Position numbers and translations under genes: made by a program
Shown here: in pieces, positions 6,813-15,789 of the stretch
How the letters are laid out: the number at the start of each line of letters is the position of its first letter
How positions within the stretch are numbered: position 1 is the stretch's first letter
The notes under the pieces: generated by a model
What the model was told of the DNA's origin: nothing
Seen by the model: only the letters and a program-made list of their open reading frames with translations
Databases searched by the model: none
Assembly: GCF_001429785.1 (NCBI RefSeq)
Contig: NZ_LMJF01000013.1
Span: 157,041-189,993 of the forward strand
Origin: Lysobacter sp. Root916
GTDB taxonomy: Bacteria > Pseudomonadota > Gammaproteobacteria > Xanthomonadales > Xanthomonadaceae
Direction: 5' to 3'
Length of the DNA stretch: 32,953 bases

Positions 6813-8387
6813 ATGACCTCCGATCGCCTGCCCGTCCGCCGGGCGCTGCTCTCTGTTTCCGACAAGAGCGGCCTGCTCGACCTCGCCCGTGCCCTGTCCG
6901 CCCATGGCGTCGAACTGCTGTCCACCGGCGGCACCGCCAAGGCGATCCGCGACGCCGGCCTGGCCGTGCGCGACGTCTCCGAGGTCACCGGTTTCCCGGA
7001 AATGATGGACGGCCGGGTCAAGACCCTGCATCCGCTGGTGCACGGCGGCCTGCTCGGCCGCGCCGGCATCGACGATGCGGTGATGGCCGAACACGGCATC
7101 GGCGCGATCGATCTGCTGGTGTTGAACCTGTATCCGTTCGAGCAGGTCTCGGCCAAGGCCGACAGCTCGTTCGAGGACATCGTCGAGAACATCGACATCG
7201 GCGGCCCGGCCATGCTGCGCTCGGCGGCCAAGAACTTCGCCCGCGTCGCGGTCGCGACCGATCCGGCCCAGTACGCGGCCCTGATCGAGGAGCTGCAGAC
7301 CAACGCCGGCACCCTGTCGGCGCAGACCCGCTTCGCGCTGTCGGTGGCCGCGTTCAATCGCGTCGCCCAGTACGACGCCTGCATCGCCAACTACCTGTCC
7401 TCGCTGGACGCCGACGGCGTGCGCAGCCAGCAGTTCCCGGCCCAGCAGCACAGCAACTTCGTCAAGGTCATGGACCTGCGCTACGGCGAAAACCCGCACC
7501 AGCAGGGCGCGTTCTACCGCGACCTGTACCCGGTGCCGGGCACGCTGGCCACTTTCAGCCAGCTGCAGGGCAAGGAGCTGAGCTACAACAACCTCGCCGA
7601 CGCCGACGCGGCCTGGGAATGCGTGCGCCAGTTCGAGCGCCCGGCCTGCGTGATCGTCAAGCACGCCAATCCCTGCGGCGTGGCCGAGGGCGTGGCCTGC
7701 GGCGATGCCTACGAGCTGGCCTACGCCACCGACCCGACCTCGGCCTTCGGCGGCATCATCGCCTTCAACACCCGCCTGGACGCGGCCACCGCCAAGGCCA
7801 TCCTCGACCGTCAGTTCGTCGAGGTGCTGATCGCGCCGGACTACGACGAGGCCGCGCTGGCCTACTGCGCCAAGAAGGCCAACGTGCGCGTGCTGCGCAT
7901 TCCGCACGGCGACGGCAGGAACAACTTCGACGTCAAGCGCGTCGGTTCGGGCCTGCTGATGCAGACCAGCGACATCCGCGAGGTCGGCCGCGACGAGCTG
8001 AAGGTCGTGACCCAGCGCGCGCCCGACCCGGCCGAACTCGCCGACCTGCTGTTCGCCTGGCGCGTGGCCAAGTACGTCAAGTCCAACGCCATCGTCTACG
8101 CGCGCGACCACCGCAGCATCGGCATCGGCGCCGGCCAGATGAGCCGCGTGGTCTCGGCCAAGATCGCCGCGCTCAAGGCCGAGGAAGCGGGCCTGGTGGT
8201 GCCGGGCTCGGTGATGGCCTCCGACGCCTTCTTCCCGTTCCGCGACGGCATCGACGCCGCCGCCGCCGCCGGCGTGCGCGCGGTGATCCAGCCCGGCGGT
8301 TCGATGCGCGACGGCGAAGTGATCGCCGCCGCCGACGAGCACGGTCTGGCGATGGTGTTCACCGGCGTGCGCCACTTCCGCCACTGA
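6813..8387 (+). CDS. purH: Bifunctional AICAR formyltransferase / IMP cyclohydrolase
   Basis: PurH (524 residues) carries out the last two steps of IMP synthesis in the cytoplasm: formylation of AICAR with 10-formyl-tetrahydrofolate, then ring closure. The N-terminal IMP cyclohydrolase domain shows [20 protein letters not shown] and the [11 protein letters not shown] motif. The C-terminal transformylase domain contains IVKHANPCG with the catalytic Lys-His pair near residues 283-284, and SNAIVYARD near residue 425. Length and both domains are complete. A GNAT gene starts two bases after the stop, and purD lies about 2.2 kb further on the same strand, so the common purH-purD pair is interrupted here by two genes. 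Confidence 0.97.
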   Translation: MTSDRLPVRRALLSVSDKSGLLDLARALSAHGVELLSTGGTAKAIRDAGLAVRDVSEVTGFPEMMDGRVKTLHPLVHGGLLGRAGIDDAVMAEHGIGAIDLLVLNLYPFEQVSAKADSSFEDIVENIDIGGPAMLRSAAKNFARVAVATDPAQYAALIEELQTNAGTLSAQTRFALSVAAFNRVAQYDACIANYLSSLDADGVRSQQFPAQQHSNFVKVMDLRYGENPHQQGAFYRDLYPVPGTLATFSQLQGKELSYNNLADADAAWECVRQFERPACVIVKHANPCGVAEGVACGDAYELAYATDPTSAFGGIIAFNTRLDAATAKAILDRQFVEVLIAPDYDEAALAYCAKKANVRVLRIPHGDGRNNFDVKRVGSGLLMQTSDIREVGRDELKVVTQRAPDPAELADLLFAWRVAKYVKSNAIVYARDHRSIGIGAGQMSRVVSAKIAALKAEEAGLVVPGSVMASDAFFPFRDGIDAAAAAGVRAVIQPGGSMRDGEVIAAADEHGLAMVFTGVRHFRH

Positions 8388-8389
8388 AC

Positions 8390-8902
8390 GTGGGCAGCGA
8401 CGCGCCGGTCATCCGCGAGGAGCGCGACGGGGATCGCGACGCGATCCGCGCCGTGGTCGCGGCCGCGTTCGTCGGGCATCCGCACAGCCAGCAGACCGAA
8501 CACCGCATCGTCGACGCCCTGCGCGCCGCCGATGCGCTGAGCCTGTCGCTGGTGGCGGTACGCGACGGCGCCGTGCTCGGCCACGTCGCGTTCTCGCAGG
8601 TCGGCATCGACGACGGCAGCCGGGACTGGTACGGCCTGGGCCCGGTCGCGGTGGCGCCGCGGGCGCAGGGTAGCGGCATCGGCCGCGCCTTGATCGAAGC
8701 AGGACTGGCGCGCCTGCGCGCGCTGGCCGCGCAAGGCTGCGTGGTGGTCGGCGATCCGGGCTACTACGGCCGTTTCGGCTTCCGCCAGGACACCGGACTG
8801 CACTACCCCGGCCTGCCGCCGGAGTACTTCATGGCGCTGGCATTCGCCGGCGCCACGCCGTCCGGCGCGGTGACCTACCATCGCGCGTTCGAGGTCGCCT
8901 GA
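8390..8902 (+). CDS. GNAT N-acetyltransferase (YhbS-like)
   Basis: A 170-residue acetyltransferase of the GNAT fold, close to the YhbS group. The acetyl-CoA-binding motif A is visible as [20 protein letters not shown] at about residues 83-102, with RxxGxG as RAQGSG. A late [11 protein letters not shown] motif, typical of YhbS-like members, follows. No in-frame ATG precedes the conserved core. The GTG at 8390, two bases after the purH stop, is taken as start, so it is probably co-transcribed and coupled with purH. The substrate is unknown. The downstream end lies 10 bases from the convergent symporter gene. Confidence 0.85.
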   Translation: MGSDAPVIREERDGDRDAIRAVVAAAFVGHPHSQQTEHRIVDALRAADALSLSLVAVRDGAVLGHVAFSQVGIDDGSRDWYGLGPVAVAPRAQGSGIGRALIEAGLARLRALAAQGCVVVGDPGYYGRFGFRQDTGLHYPGLPPEYFMALAFAGATPSGAVTYHRAFEVA

Positions 8903-8912
8903 CCGCGCCCGC

Positions 8913-10367
8913 TCAGGCCTTGGGCGTGCGTTCCTTCCAGATCTCGTGGTCCACGCCCTCTCCCAGCTCGGGATACTGCGCGATGTGGAATTCCGGCGAC
9001 TTGCCTTCATCCAACTGGCGGTCGTAGTCGCGGGTCAGTTTCACCACCACTTTCGCCAGCAAGACGATCGCGATCAGGTTCAAGGTCGCCATCACCGCCA
9101 TTGCGGCGTCGGCGGCGTCCCAGACCAGCTGCACTTTCGAGAACACGCCCCATACGATCACGCACAGCGCCACGATGCGCAGCGCGAACAGCGATTTGCG
9201 CCCGCCGCCGATGTAGAGCAGGCCGCTCTCGGCGTAGGAGTAGTTGCCCAGGATGGTGGTGAAGGCGAAGAAGAACAGCGCGATCGAGGCGAACCAGGCC
9301 CCCCACTCGCCGAAGAACACCGTCATCGCGCGCTGGGTGATCACCACGCCATCGCCGCCCTGGTCGAGCACGCCCGACAGCAACACGATCAGCCCGGTCG
9401 CGGTGCAGATGAACATGGTGTCGAAGAACACGCCCAGGGCTTGCACGAAGCCCTGGCTGGACGGATGGTGCGGCACCGGCGTCGCCGCCGCGGCGATGTT
9501 GGGCGCGCTGCCCATGCCGGCCTCATTGGCGTACAGGCCGCGCTTGACGCCGTTGAGCATCGCCGCCGCCATGCCGCCGGCGATGCCGCCCGCGGCCTGG
9601 TCCAGGCCGAACGCGCCGCGCAGGATCATCATCACCGCGGCGGGAATCTGGTCGTAATGCGCGACCAGCGCCCACACCGCCAGGCCGATGTAGCCGATCG
9701 ACATGAACGGCACCACCCATTCGGCGACCTTGGCGATGGAACGCAGGCCGCCGAATATGATCGCCCCCGTCAGCACCACCAACACCACCGCGACCTGGGT
9801 CTGGCTGAACTTGAAGGTTTCGCCCACCGACTGCGCGATCGCGTTGGCGTGCACGCCGTTGAACACCACGCCGTAGGAGAATAACAAGCAGGCGGCGAAC
9901 GCCCAGCCCATCTTCGGCATGCGCAGGCCGCGCGCGATGTAATAGGCCGGACCGCCGCGATACTGCCCCTTCTCGTCGCGCACCTTGTACAGCTGCGCCA
10001 GCGAGCTCTCCGCGTAGGCGGTGGCCATGCCGACCGCGGCCGTGCACCACATCCAGAACAGCGCGCCCGCGCCGCCCAGGCTCAAGGCGATGGCCACGCC
10101 GGCGAGGTTGCCGGTGCCCACCCGCGCCGCCAGCGAGGTGCACAGCGCCTGGAAAGGCGAAATGCCGGCGTCGTCGCCGTCGGTGCCGCGCCCGATCACC
10201 TTGAGCATGTGCGGGAAGCGGCGCACCTGCACGAAGCCCAGCCGCACGGTGAAAAACACGCCCACCGCCAGCAGGCCGTAGATCAGGATGTAGTTCCACA
10301 GCAGGTTGTTGATCGCGGCGACGACCGGGGAGATCGCGAGTTCGATCTGGTGCAGCAGCCAATCCAT
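8913..10367 (-). CDS. Alanine/glycine:cation symporter (AGCS family)
   Basis: A 484-residue inner-membrane transporter that takes up alanine or glycine together with Na+ or H+. Family features include [20 protein letters not shown] near the N-terminus, the GxGN motif followed by a Gly-rich helix, YRGGPAYYI, and [19 protein letters not shown] in the second half. About 11 hydrophobic segments run through the protein. The ATG at 10367 is chosen because it begins just before the conserved amphipathic N-terminal helix; an ATG at 10424 would add 19 non-hydrophobic residues. It lies on the opposite strand between the GNAT gene and purD. Its substrate could tie into glycine supply for purine synthesis, but that link is only positional. 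Confidence 0.92.
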   Translation of the reverse strand: MDWLLHQIELAISPVVAAINNLLWNYILIYGLLAVGVFFTVRLGFVQVRRFPHMLKVIGRGTDGDDAGISPFQALCTSLAARVGTGNLAGVAIALSLGGAGALFWMWCTAAVGMATAYAESSLAQLYKVRDEKGQYRGGPAYYIARGLRMPKMGWAFAACLLFSYGVVFNGVHANAIAQSVGETFKFSQTQVAVVLVVLTGAIIFGGLRSIAKVAEWVVPFMSIGYIGLAVWALVAHYDQIPAAVMMILRGAFGLDQAAGGIAGGMAAAMLNGVKRGLYANEAGMGSAPNIAAAATPVPHHPSSQGFVQALGVFFDTMFICTATGLIVLLSGVLDQGGDGVVITQRAMTVFFGEWGAWFASIALFFFAFTTILGNYSYAESGLLYIGGGRKSLFALRIVALCVIVWGVFSKVQLVWDAADAAMAVMATLNLIAIVLLAKVVVKLTRDYDRQLDEGKSPEFHIAQYPELGEGVDHEIWKERTPKA

Positions 10368-10576
10368 GCGGACGGTTCCGAAATGAGGGCGGGAAGGAAG
10401 AGGGGCTCGTGCGGCCGCGTCCATGCCGCCCTGCCGGCGCCGTCGTTACGGATCGCCGGCATGCCTGCGCGGCCCTGTCGCGAACCGGACGAGGACTGCG
10501 TCCGGGCTCAGGCCGGAAAGCGTGCCGATAGCCGTCGCGATGGTAGCAGCCGCCAACCCCGTCCCGGCCGGTGGCG

Positions 10577-10599
10577 TAAAATCCCATGGCTCATGAGCC
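10577..10599 (+). promoter_or_regulatory. Candidate purD -10 element with adjacent palindrome
   Basis: TAAAAT at 10577-10582 fits a -10 box for purD. A perfect 12-base palindrome GGCTCATGAGCC at 10588-10599 lies where transcription would begin. No good -35 hexamer is seen. The palindrome does not resemble the E. coli PurR operator. The rest of the 263-base divergent gap shows nothing distinct. Confidence 0.35.
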
Positions 10600-10630
10600 T
10601 CTCCCCATCCGTTATTTCCCTGGAGCACGT

Positions 10631-11926
10631 ATGAAGGTTCTCGTCATCGGGTCCGGCGGGCGCGAACACGCGCTGGCCTGGAAGCTGGCCCAGTCTTCCC
10701 GCATCGACGAAGTGCTGGTCGCCCCCGGCAATGCCGGTACCGCGACGGAGGAGCGCTGCCGCAACGTCGCGGTGTCCGCGACCGACATCGACGGCCTGCT
10801 GGCCCTGGTCGCGGCCGAGGGCGTGGCGGTCACCGTGGTCGGCCCCGAGGCGCCGCTGGTCGCGGGCGTGGTCGACCGCTTCCGCGCCGCCGGCCTGCGC
10901 ATCTTCGGGCCGACCGCCGCGGCGGCCCAGCTCGAGGGCAGCAAGGCCTACGCCAAGGATTTCCTGGCCCGCCACCAGATCCCGACCGCGCACTACGCCG
11001 TGCACACTCATGTCGAGGAAGCGTTGGAGTACGTCCGCGAGAAGGGCGCGCCCATCGTCATCAAGGCCGACGGCCTGGCCGCCGGCAAGGGCGTGATCGT
11101 CGCCATGACCCTGGCCGAGGCGGAAGCCGCGATCACCGACATGCTCGCCGACTACGCCTTCGGCGCGGCCGGCGCGCGCGTGGTGATCGAGGAATTCCTC
11201 GACGGCGAGGAGGCCAGCTTCATCTCCATGGTCGACGGCCGCACCGCTCTGCCGATGGCGACCTCGCAGGACCACAAGCGCGTGCACGACGGCGACACCG
11301 GTCCCAACACTGGCGGCATGGGCGCCTACTCGCCGGCGCCGGTGGTCACCCCTGAAGTGCATGCGCGAGTGATGCGCGAAGTGGTCGAGCCGACCGTGCG
11401 CGGCATGATCGCCGACGGCATCCCCTTCACCGGCTTCCTCTACGCCGGCCTGATGATCGACAAGGCCGGCGCGCCCAAGGTGATCGAGTTCAACGTGCGC
11501 TTCGGCGACCCGGAAACCCAACCGGTGATGCTGCGCCTGCAGTCCGACCTGCTGGACCTGGTCGAGGCCGCGATCGACGGCCGCCTGCACGAGACGCAGG
11601 CCCAGTGGGACCCGCGCCCGTCCCTGGGCGTGGTGATGGCCGCCGAGCACTATCCGGAGACGCCGCGCACCGGCGATCCGATCAGCGCCTGGGACGTGCC
11701 CCTGCCCGAGGACAGCAAGGTCTTCCACGCCGGCACCCAACTGGTCGACGGCCAGGTCGTGACCGCGGGCGGCCGCGTGCTGTGCGTGTGCGCGCTGGGC
11801 GCCAGCGTGGCCGAAGCCCAGCACCGCGCCTACGAAGCGGTGGCCGGCATCTCCTGGCACGGCGAGTTCCACCGCCACGATATCGGCTGGCGCGCGATCG
11901 AGCGCGAGCGCGCCGCGCAGGTTTAA
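10631..11926 (+). CDS. purD: Phosphoribosylamine-glycine ligase (GAR synthetase)
   Basis: PurD (431 residues) is the ATP-grasp ligase that joins glycine to 5-phosphoribosylamine in the second step of purine synthesis. Seen in order: the N-terminal [13 protein letters not shown], the ATP-grasp segment [15 protein letters not shown], the signature [17 protein letters not shown], and [12 protein letters not shown] in the metal/ATP site. The ATG at 10631 is preferred because GGAG lies 6 bases upstream and the protein begins directly with the Rossmann-like [10 protein letters not shown]. Longer in-frame extensions upstream are unlike the family. A strong intrinsic terminator follows. Confidence 0.97.
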   Translation: MKVLVIGSGGREHALAWKLAQSSRIDEVLVAPGNAGTATEERCRNVAVSATDIDGLLALVAAEGVAVTVVGPEAPLVAGVVDRFRAAGLRIFGPTAAAAQLEGSKAYAKDFLARHQIPTAHYAVHTHVEEALEYVREKGAPIVIKADGLAAGKGVIVAMTLAEAEAAITDMLADYAFGAAGARVVIEEFLDGEEASFISMVDGRTALPMATSQDHKRVHDGDTGPNTGGMGAYSPAPVVTPEVHARVMREVVEPTVRGMIADGIPFTGFLYAGLMIDKAGAPKVIEFNVRFGDPETQPVMLRLQSDLLDLVEAAIDGRLHETQAQWDPRPSLGVVMAAEHYPETPRTGDPISAWDVPLPEDSKVFHAGTQLVDGQVVTAGGRVLCVCALGASVAEAQHRAYEAVAGISWHGEFHRHDIGWRAIERERAAQV

Positions 11927-11952
11927 GTCCGACATCGCCGCACGCAAAAACG

Positions 11953-11989
11953 AACGGCCGGAAGCATCGCGCTCCCGGCCGTTTTCTTT
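11953..11989 (+). terminator. Intrinsic terminator of purD
   Basis: AACGGCCGG (11953-11961) pairs with CCGGCCGTT (11975-11983), followed by TTCTTT. A 9-bp GC-rich stem with a T-rich tail 26 bases after the purD stop is a typical factor-independent terminator. Confidence 0.85.
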
Positions 11990-11998
11990 AGTGCTCTC

Positions 11999-12027
11999 TG
12001 TGGGAGCGGCGTAAGCCGCGATCGCGC
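11999..12027. repeat. REP-like palindromic element
   Basis: TGTGGGAGCGGCGTAAGCC followed by GCGATCGC. The core GCGGC-GTAA-GCCGC forms a small hairpin after the GTGGGA head. This matches the general form of repetitive extragenic palindromes in Xanthomonas/Stenotrophomonas/Pseudomonas. A related half-site in the opposite direction is at 25625-25640. Confidence 0.65.
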
Positions 12028-12056
12028 CAACACAAGCACCGGCGCGACCACCGCAA

Positions 12057-12338
12057 CTAGTGCGCCGCCCCAGCCGCCTCCTCAGGCGCCGGCTGCAGCG
12101 ACACCGCCACCTCTTCCAACTCCGCGATCTCCTTCTCCAAGGCCTCGTACAACTCGCCCTGACGCACCATCAGATCCTCGATGTGCGCTGCCAGCTTCAA
12201 CTTCGACAGCTCGCCGTCGAACAGCAGCCATTGCGCGGTCAGTTGCTCGACATAGTTCTTGGAGTAGTGACGCATTTCCTTGAGCTGGTTCAAGGCCGAG
12301 TTCACGTGATCCAACGGCGTCTTGTTATCGGCGGACAT
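12057..12338 (-). CDS. Small coiled-coil-like protein of unknown function
   Basis: A 93-residue soluble protein that I do not recognise. It is Leu/Glu/Ala-rich and looks almost wholly helical. Residues 45-80 have heptad-like spacing of Leu/Ile/Val with many Glu, suggesting a short coiled coil or helical hairpin. The C-terminus is an Ala/Glu/Pro tail. A perfect AGGAGG at 12344-12349, five bases before the ATG, strongly supports translation and this start. It is monocistronic, convergent with purD and divergent from the MFS-PlsC gene. No signal peptide or membrane segment is seen. Confidence 0.7.
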   Translation of the reverse strand: MSADNKTPLDHVNSALNQLKEMRHYSKNYVEQLTAQWLLFDGELSKLKLAAHIEDLMVRQGELYEALEKEIAELEEVAVSLQPAPEEAAGAAH

Positions 12339-12651
12339 GGCAACCTCCTCTGCACAAGCTGGGCCTCAGGGTAGCCAGGCCAAGCTGGCTGCCCGCGAAA
12401 CGGATCGCGCCTTGCACACGCGGCCTTCACCGGTCACCCAGGACGAGCTCCGGGCAGCTCGCCGGCATCCCAGCGCCGTCTAGGCGACGATGCAGGGCGG
12501 TCAAGGCTAGGCCGATGGCATCGCGGGGCTAGTTTTCCGCTACCTCGCCGGTACCGCTACACCCCGTCAGGGGGGTTTGCTAGGCTCCACCGGCGAACCC
12601 TTCGCACGAGCCGCACATCGACGTGCGGACCTGACCGGACCCGCAGGCCGC
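12339..12651. other. Non-coding divergent intergenic region
   Basis: This 313-base gap separates the divergent small coiled-coil gene and the MFS-PlsC gene. TAGGCT at 12581-12586 could be a -10 box for the latter, but no matching -35 is present. I see no RNA gene, strong hairpin or repeat in it. Confidence 0.5.
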
Positions 12652-14532
12652 ATGGCGCACAACCAGTTCGAGCTGCTCAAGCAACGGCGGTTCCTGCCGT
12701 TCTTCCTGACCCAGGCGCTGGGTGCGTTCAACGACAACGTGTACCGGCAGGCGATCATCGGCCTGCTCGGCTACATGGCCGTCGACGCCGCCGACAAGAC
12801 GCTCTACACCAACCTGGCTCCGGCCATCTTCATCCTCCCCTACTTCCTGTTCTCGGCCACCGCCGGCCAGATCGCGGAGAAGCTGGAGAAGTCGCGCCTG
12901 ATCCGGATCACGACCACGATGGAAATCGTGATCATGTCGCTGGCCGCGATAGGTTTTCTGACCCACAACCTACCGATACTGCTGGCCGCGCTCTTCTGCA
13001 CGGGCCTGCAGTCGACCCTGTTCGGCCCGGTCAAGTACTCGATTCTGCCCTCGGTGCTCAAACCCGAGGAGCTCACCGGCGGTAACGGCCTAGTCGAGAT
13101 GGGCACCTCGATCTCGATCCTGATCGGCATGATCTTCGGCGGCGTAATCTTCAAGATCGCCGGCGATCACGGCCCGGTGGTCGCGGCGATCGCGATCATC
13201 GTACTGGCCGTGACCGGCAACCTGGTCAGCCGCGCGATCCCGCGCGCCGAAGCCGGCGCTCCGGAACTCAAGATCAACTGGAACCCACTGCCGGAGTCGC
13301 TGGCGATCATCCGGCTGGCGCGTAAACAAGTCGCGGTGCGCAACTCGATTCTAGGCGTGTCCTGGTTCTGGTTCGTCGGCACCGTGCTGACCGCCAACAT
13401 CCCCAGCTACACCGAGCTCAACCTCGGCATGGGCGACTGGTACGTGTTCCCGCTGGCGCTGTTCTCGATCGGCACCGGCGTGGGCTCAATGCTGTGCGAG
13501 AAGCTGTCGGCGCGCACCGTCGAGATCGGCCTGGTGCCGCTGGGCGCGTTCGGCATGAGCGCGTTCCTGTTCGACCTCTATTTCGCTCGTACGGGCCTCG
13601 CTCAAACCGCCGGGTTGGACATTGCCGCCTTCATGCAGCAACCGGGCAGCTGGCGGATCGCGATCGATCTAGTCGGAATCGGCCTGTTCACCGGCTTCTT
13701 CGTGGTGCCATTGTTCGCACTGATCCAAAGCCGCACCGCCAAGCACGAACTGTCGCGCGTGATCGCCGGCATGAACATCCAAAACGCCGCCTTCATCGTC
13801 CTGGCCGCGGTGCTCGGCGTAGCGGTGCAGCGCTTCCTGCACTGGACCATTCCCCAGGTCTTCCTGGCCCTGGCGGTTGCCAATGTGCTGGTCGCGATCT
13901 GGATCTTCACCCTGGTGCCCGAGTTCCTGATGCGCTTCATGAGCTGGGTGCTCGTGCGCGCGCTGTACCGGCTGCGCGTGAAGGGCGTCGAGCAGATCCC
14001 CGACGAGGGCGCGGCGCTGGTGGTGTGCAACCACGTCAGCTACATGGACGCCCTGATCCTGAGCGCGAGCATTCCGCGCCCGGTGCGTTTCGTCATGTAC
14101 TACAAGATCTTCAACATCCCGGTGATGAGCTGGATCTTCCGCACCGCCAAGGCGATCCCGATCGCCGGCGCGCGCGAGAATCCGGAGATCATGCGACGCG
14201 CGTTCGAGGAGATCGAGGCCGCGCTCGCCGACGGCCAGATCGTCGGCATCTTCCCCGAGGGCGCGTTGACCAAGGACGGCGAGATCGCCAAGTTCAAGTC
14301 CGGCGTCGAGCACATCCTGGAAAAACAGCCGGTGCCGGTGATCCCGATGGCCTTGCGCGGGATGTGGACCAGCATGTGGAGCCATCGCGATTCGCGCATG
14401 TCGCGCATGCGCGTGCCGCGGCGTTTCCGCGCCCAGGTCGAGGTGGTCGCGGCCGCGCCGGTGGACGGCGCCGCCGCCAGCGCCGAGGGCCTGGAAGCGC
14501 AGGTACGCGCGCTGCGTGGCGACGCCGCGTGA
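12652..14532 (+). CDS. MFS lysophospholipid transporter - PlsC acyltransferase fusion
   Basis: A 626-residue fusion. Residues 1-430 form a major-facilitator transporter of the LplT type, with the family's GAFNDNVYRQAI near residue 24 and about 12 hydrophobic helices. Residues about 440-626 form a PlsC domain with NHVSYMD (H461 to D466) and FPEGALTKDGEIAKFKSGV from about 534. LplT flips lysophospholipids inward and an acyltransferase re-acylates them; here both are in one chain. The three-part relatives carry a further acyl-ACP synthetase (AMP-binding) domain, which is absent: the protein ends at 14532. The ATG at 12652 is chosen because it directly precedes the conserved AHNQFELLKQRRFLPFFLTQ start; the Shine-Dalgarno is weak. 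Confidence 0.88.
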   Translation: MAHNQFELLKQRRFLPFFLTQALGAFNDNVYRQAIIGLLGYMAVDAADKTLYTNLAPAIFILPYFLFSATAGQIAEKLEKSRLIRITTTMEIVIMSLAAIGFLTHNLPILLAALFCTGLQSTLFGPVKYSILPSVLKPEELTGGNGLVEMGTSISILIGMIFGGVIFKIAGDHGPVVAAIAIIVLAVTGNLVSRAIPRAEAGAPELKINWNPLPESLAIIRLARKQVAVRNSILGVSWFWFVGTVLTANIPSYTELNLGMGDWYVFPLALFSIGTGVGSMLCEKLSARTVEIGLVPLGAFGMSAFLFDLYFARTGLAQTAGLDIAAFMQQPGSWRIAIDLVGIGLFTGFFVVPLFALIQSRTAKHELSRVIAGMNIQNAAFIVLAAVLGVAVQRFLHWTIPQVFLALAVANVLVAIWIFTLVPEFLMRFMSWVLVRALYRLRVKGVEQIPDEGAALVVCNHVSYMDALILSASIPRPVRFVMYYKIFNIPVMSWIFRTAKAIPIAGARENPEIMRRAFEEIEAALADGQIVGIFPEGALTKDGEIAKFKSGVEHILEKQPVPVIPMALRGMWTSMWSHRDSRMSRMRVPRRFRAQVEVVAAAPVDGAAASAEGLEAQVRALRGDAA

Positions 14533-14534
14533 AG

Positions 14535-14555
14535 TTGCCGGCCCGGCGCCGGCAA
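14535..14555 (+). terminator. Hairpin after the MFS-PlsC gene, possible weak terminator
   Basis: TTGCCGGC (14535-14542) pairs with GCCGGCAA (14548-14555) across a 5-base loop, beginning two bases after the stop codon. There is no T-run, so termination would be weak or factor-dependent. Confidence 0.35.
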
Positions 14556-14578
14556 ATCCCGCTAAAGCCCATTCAGGA

Positions 14579-14608
14579 CTGACAGCCGTCGCAAGCCGCT
14601 GCTAGGAT
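14579..14608 (+). promoter_or_regulatory. Candidate promoter of the CD225/DUF2752 cluster
   Basis: CTGACA (14579-14584, 5 of 6 to the -35 consensus) and TAGGAT (14603-14608, 4 of 6 to the -10) are 18 bases apart, 60 bases before the first CD225 gene. This is one of the better sigma-70-like pairs in the window. Confidence 0.55.
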
Positions 14609-14668
14609 GGGCAAGGGGGCGTCGGCGCGTGCCGGCGATCACAAACACAACAAGGATAGGGGACACCC

Positions 14669-14998
14669 ATGTACGAGCCGCCTCAGGCCACGCCTGCGCA
14701 GCCGATTCAAAACTACCTGGCCTGGTCGATCAGCATGACCGTGCTCGGCTTCTGCCTGTGCTGCATCTTCGGCTGCGCGCCGGGCATCGTCGGCATCGTT
14801 TACGGCTCGCAGGTCAACAGCAAGTCCAATGCGGGCGATCTGGAAGGCGCGCGCAAGGCCTCCGAGAACGCCAAGATCTGGTGCTGGGTCGCGACCGCGC
14901 TGGTCGCCGTCGGCCTGTTGCTCAACATCGGCTACGTCATGATGGGCGGTACCGCTCAGTACATGGAAATGATGCAGCAGATGCAGAACGCGCGTTGA
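14669..14998 (+). CDS. CD225/dispanin family small membrane protein (first copy)
   Basis: A 109-residue protein with the dispanin layout: a short Pro/Gln-rich N-terminus, a first hydrophobic segment (about 17-42) containing CLCCIFGCAPGIVGIVYGSQV, an intracellular loop with the conserved GDLEGARKASENAKIW, and a second hydrophobic segment (about 71-92). The CD225 family includes eukaryotic interferon-induced transmembrane proteins; bacterial members are uncharacterised. A ribosome site (AGGATAGGGGA) precedes the ATG. Its stop is followed after one base by the DUF2752 gene, and a second CD225 gene comes after that. The cysteine cluster in segment 1 resembles sites that are acylated in eukaryotic members, but bacterial acylation is speculation. 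Confidence 0.85.
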   Translation: MYEPPQATPAQPIQNYLAWSISMTVLGFCLCCIFGCAPGIVGIVYGSQVNSKSNAGDLEGARKASENAKIWCWVATALVAVGLLLNIGYVMMGGTAQYMEMMQQMQNAR

Positions 14999-14999
14999 T

Positions 15000-15422
15000 A
15001 TGACCGCGTTGCGCCAGCCCCGACTGTGGCACGCGACGGCTGCGGCCGCCGCGCTCGCGGCGGCCGGGGCCGGCGTCTGGCTGTTGCGGCGCGTCGATCC
15101 GAACGCGCCCGACAGCCCGCTACCGGGCTGTTTGTTCTTCCACTTCACCGGGCTGTATTGCCCGGGCTGCGGCAGCACCCGCGCCATGCACGGCCTGGTC
15201 CACGGCGACCTCGGCCAGGCACTGGCGATGAACCCGCTGTTGTTCGTGGTGATCCCGGCCATGCCGCTGCTGATCGCGCACGGCATGGGCTATCGCCTGC
15301 CCCTGCCCAAACGCGCGATCGACCTGCTGCTCAGCGGCAAGTTCTGGCTCAGCCTGATCTTCGGCTACTGGATCGCGCGCAACCTGCCCTGGTGGCCTTT
15401 CAGCTGGCTCGCGCCGGGCTGA
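15000..15422 (+). CDS. DUF2752 membrane protein
   Basis: A 140-residue membrane protein of the DUF2752 family. The family hallmark is present at about residues 41-62: CLFFHFTGLYCPGCGSTRA, with the CPGCGxTR core. Hydrophobic segments lie at about 10-28, 75-97 and 113-130. The ATG at 15000 begins one base after the stop of the first CD225 gene, so co-translation is likely. CPGCG could bind metal or be redox-active, but no function is established to my knowledge. The pairing with CD225 proteins suggests a shared envelope complex; this is inference from gene order. Confidence 0.85.
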   Translation: MTALRQPRLWHATAAAAALAAAGAGVWLLRRVDPNAPDSPLPGCLFFHFTGLYCPGCGSTRAMHGLVHGDLGQALAMNPLLFVVIPAMPLLIAHGMGYRLPLPKRAIDLLLSGKFWLSLIFGYWIARNLPWWPFSWLAPG

Positions 15423-15480
15423 ATCGTCCTCCGTCTCGGCGCCGCGAACGCGGCGCACCGTCCCTTTGCAGAAGAACCGC

Positions 15481-15756
15481 ATGAACGCACCTCACGGCGA
15501 ATACGTCCCCAATCACCTGGTCTGGGCGATCCTGTCCACCCTGTTCTGCTGCCTGCCGCTGGGCGTGGTCTCGATCGTCTATGCCGCGCAGGTCGACGGC
15601 AAACGCGCCGCGGGCGACATCGCCGGCGCGCGCGCGGCCTCGCGCAGCGCGATCAACTGGGCGATCGCATCCGTGGTCGCGCTGCCAGTCGCGATCGCGT
15701 TGTGGTTCGTGTTCTTCGGCGGACTTGCCGTGCTCGGCGCCGCGCTCGGGCAATGA
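15481..15756 (+). CDS. CD225/dispanin family small membrane protein (second copy)
   Basis: A 91-residue paralogue of the first CD225 gene. It has NHLVWAILSTLFCCLPLGVV (segment 1, with a Cys pair), a YAAQVDGKRAAGDIAGARAA loop matching the GSQVNSKSNAGDLEGARKA loop of the first copy, and a second hydrophobic segment ending near the C-terminus. The ATG at 15481 is chosen over an in-frame TTG at 15466 because it starts directly before the conserved region. It lies 58 bases after the DUF2752 stop and is the last gene of this plus-strand cluster, 33 bases from the convergent ampE gene. Confidence 0.83.
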   Translation: MNAPHGEYVPNHLVWAILSTLFCCLPLGVVSIVYAAQVDGKRAAGDIAGARAASRSAINWAIASVVALPVAIALWFVFFGGLAVLGAALGQ

Positions 15757-15789
15757 GCCCGCGGCCGGTCAGGGGTCGCCGTCAGGCGA

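Noticed and set aside
14669-15756. Reading the CD225 cluster as an antiviral defence system
   Set aside because: Only remote family relation to animal IFITM proteins supports it; no defence genes lie nearby, so I keep it as an uncharacterised envelope cluster.
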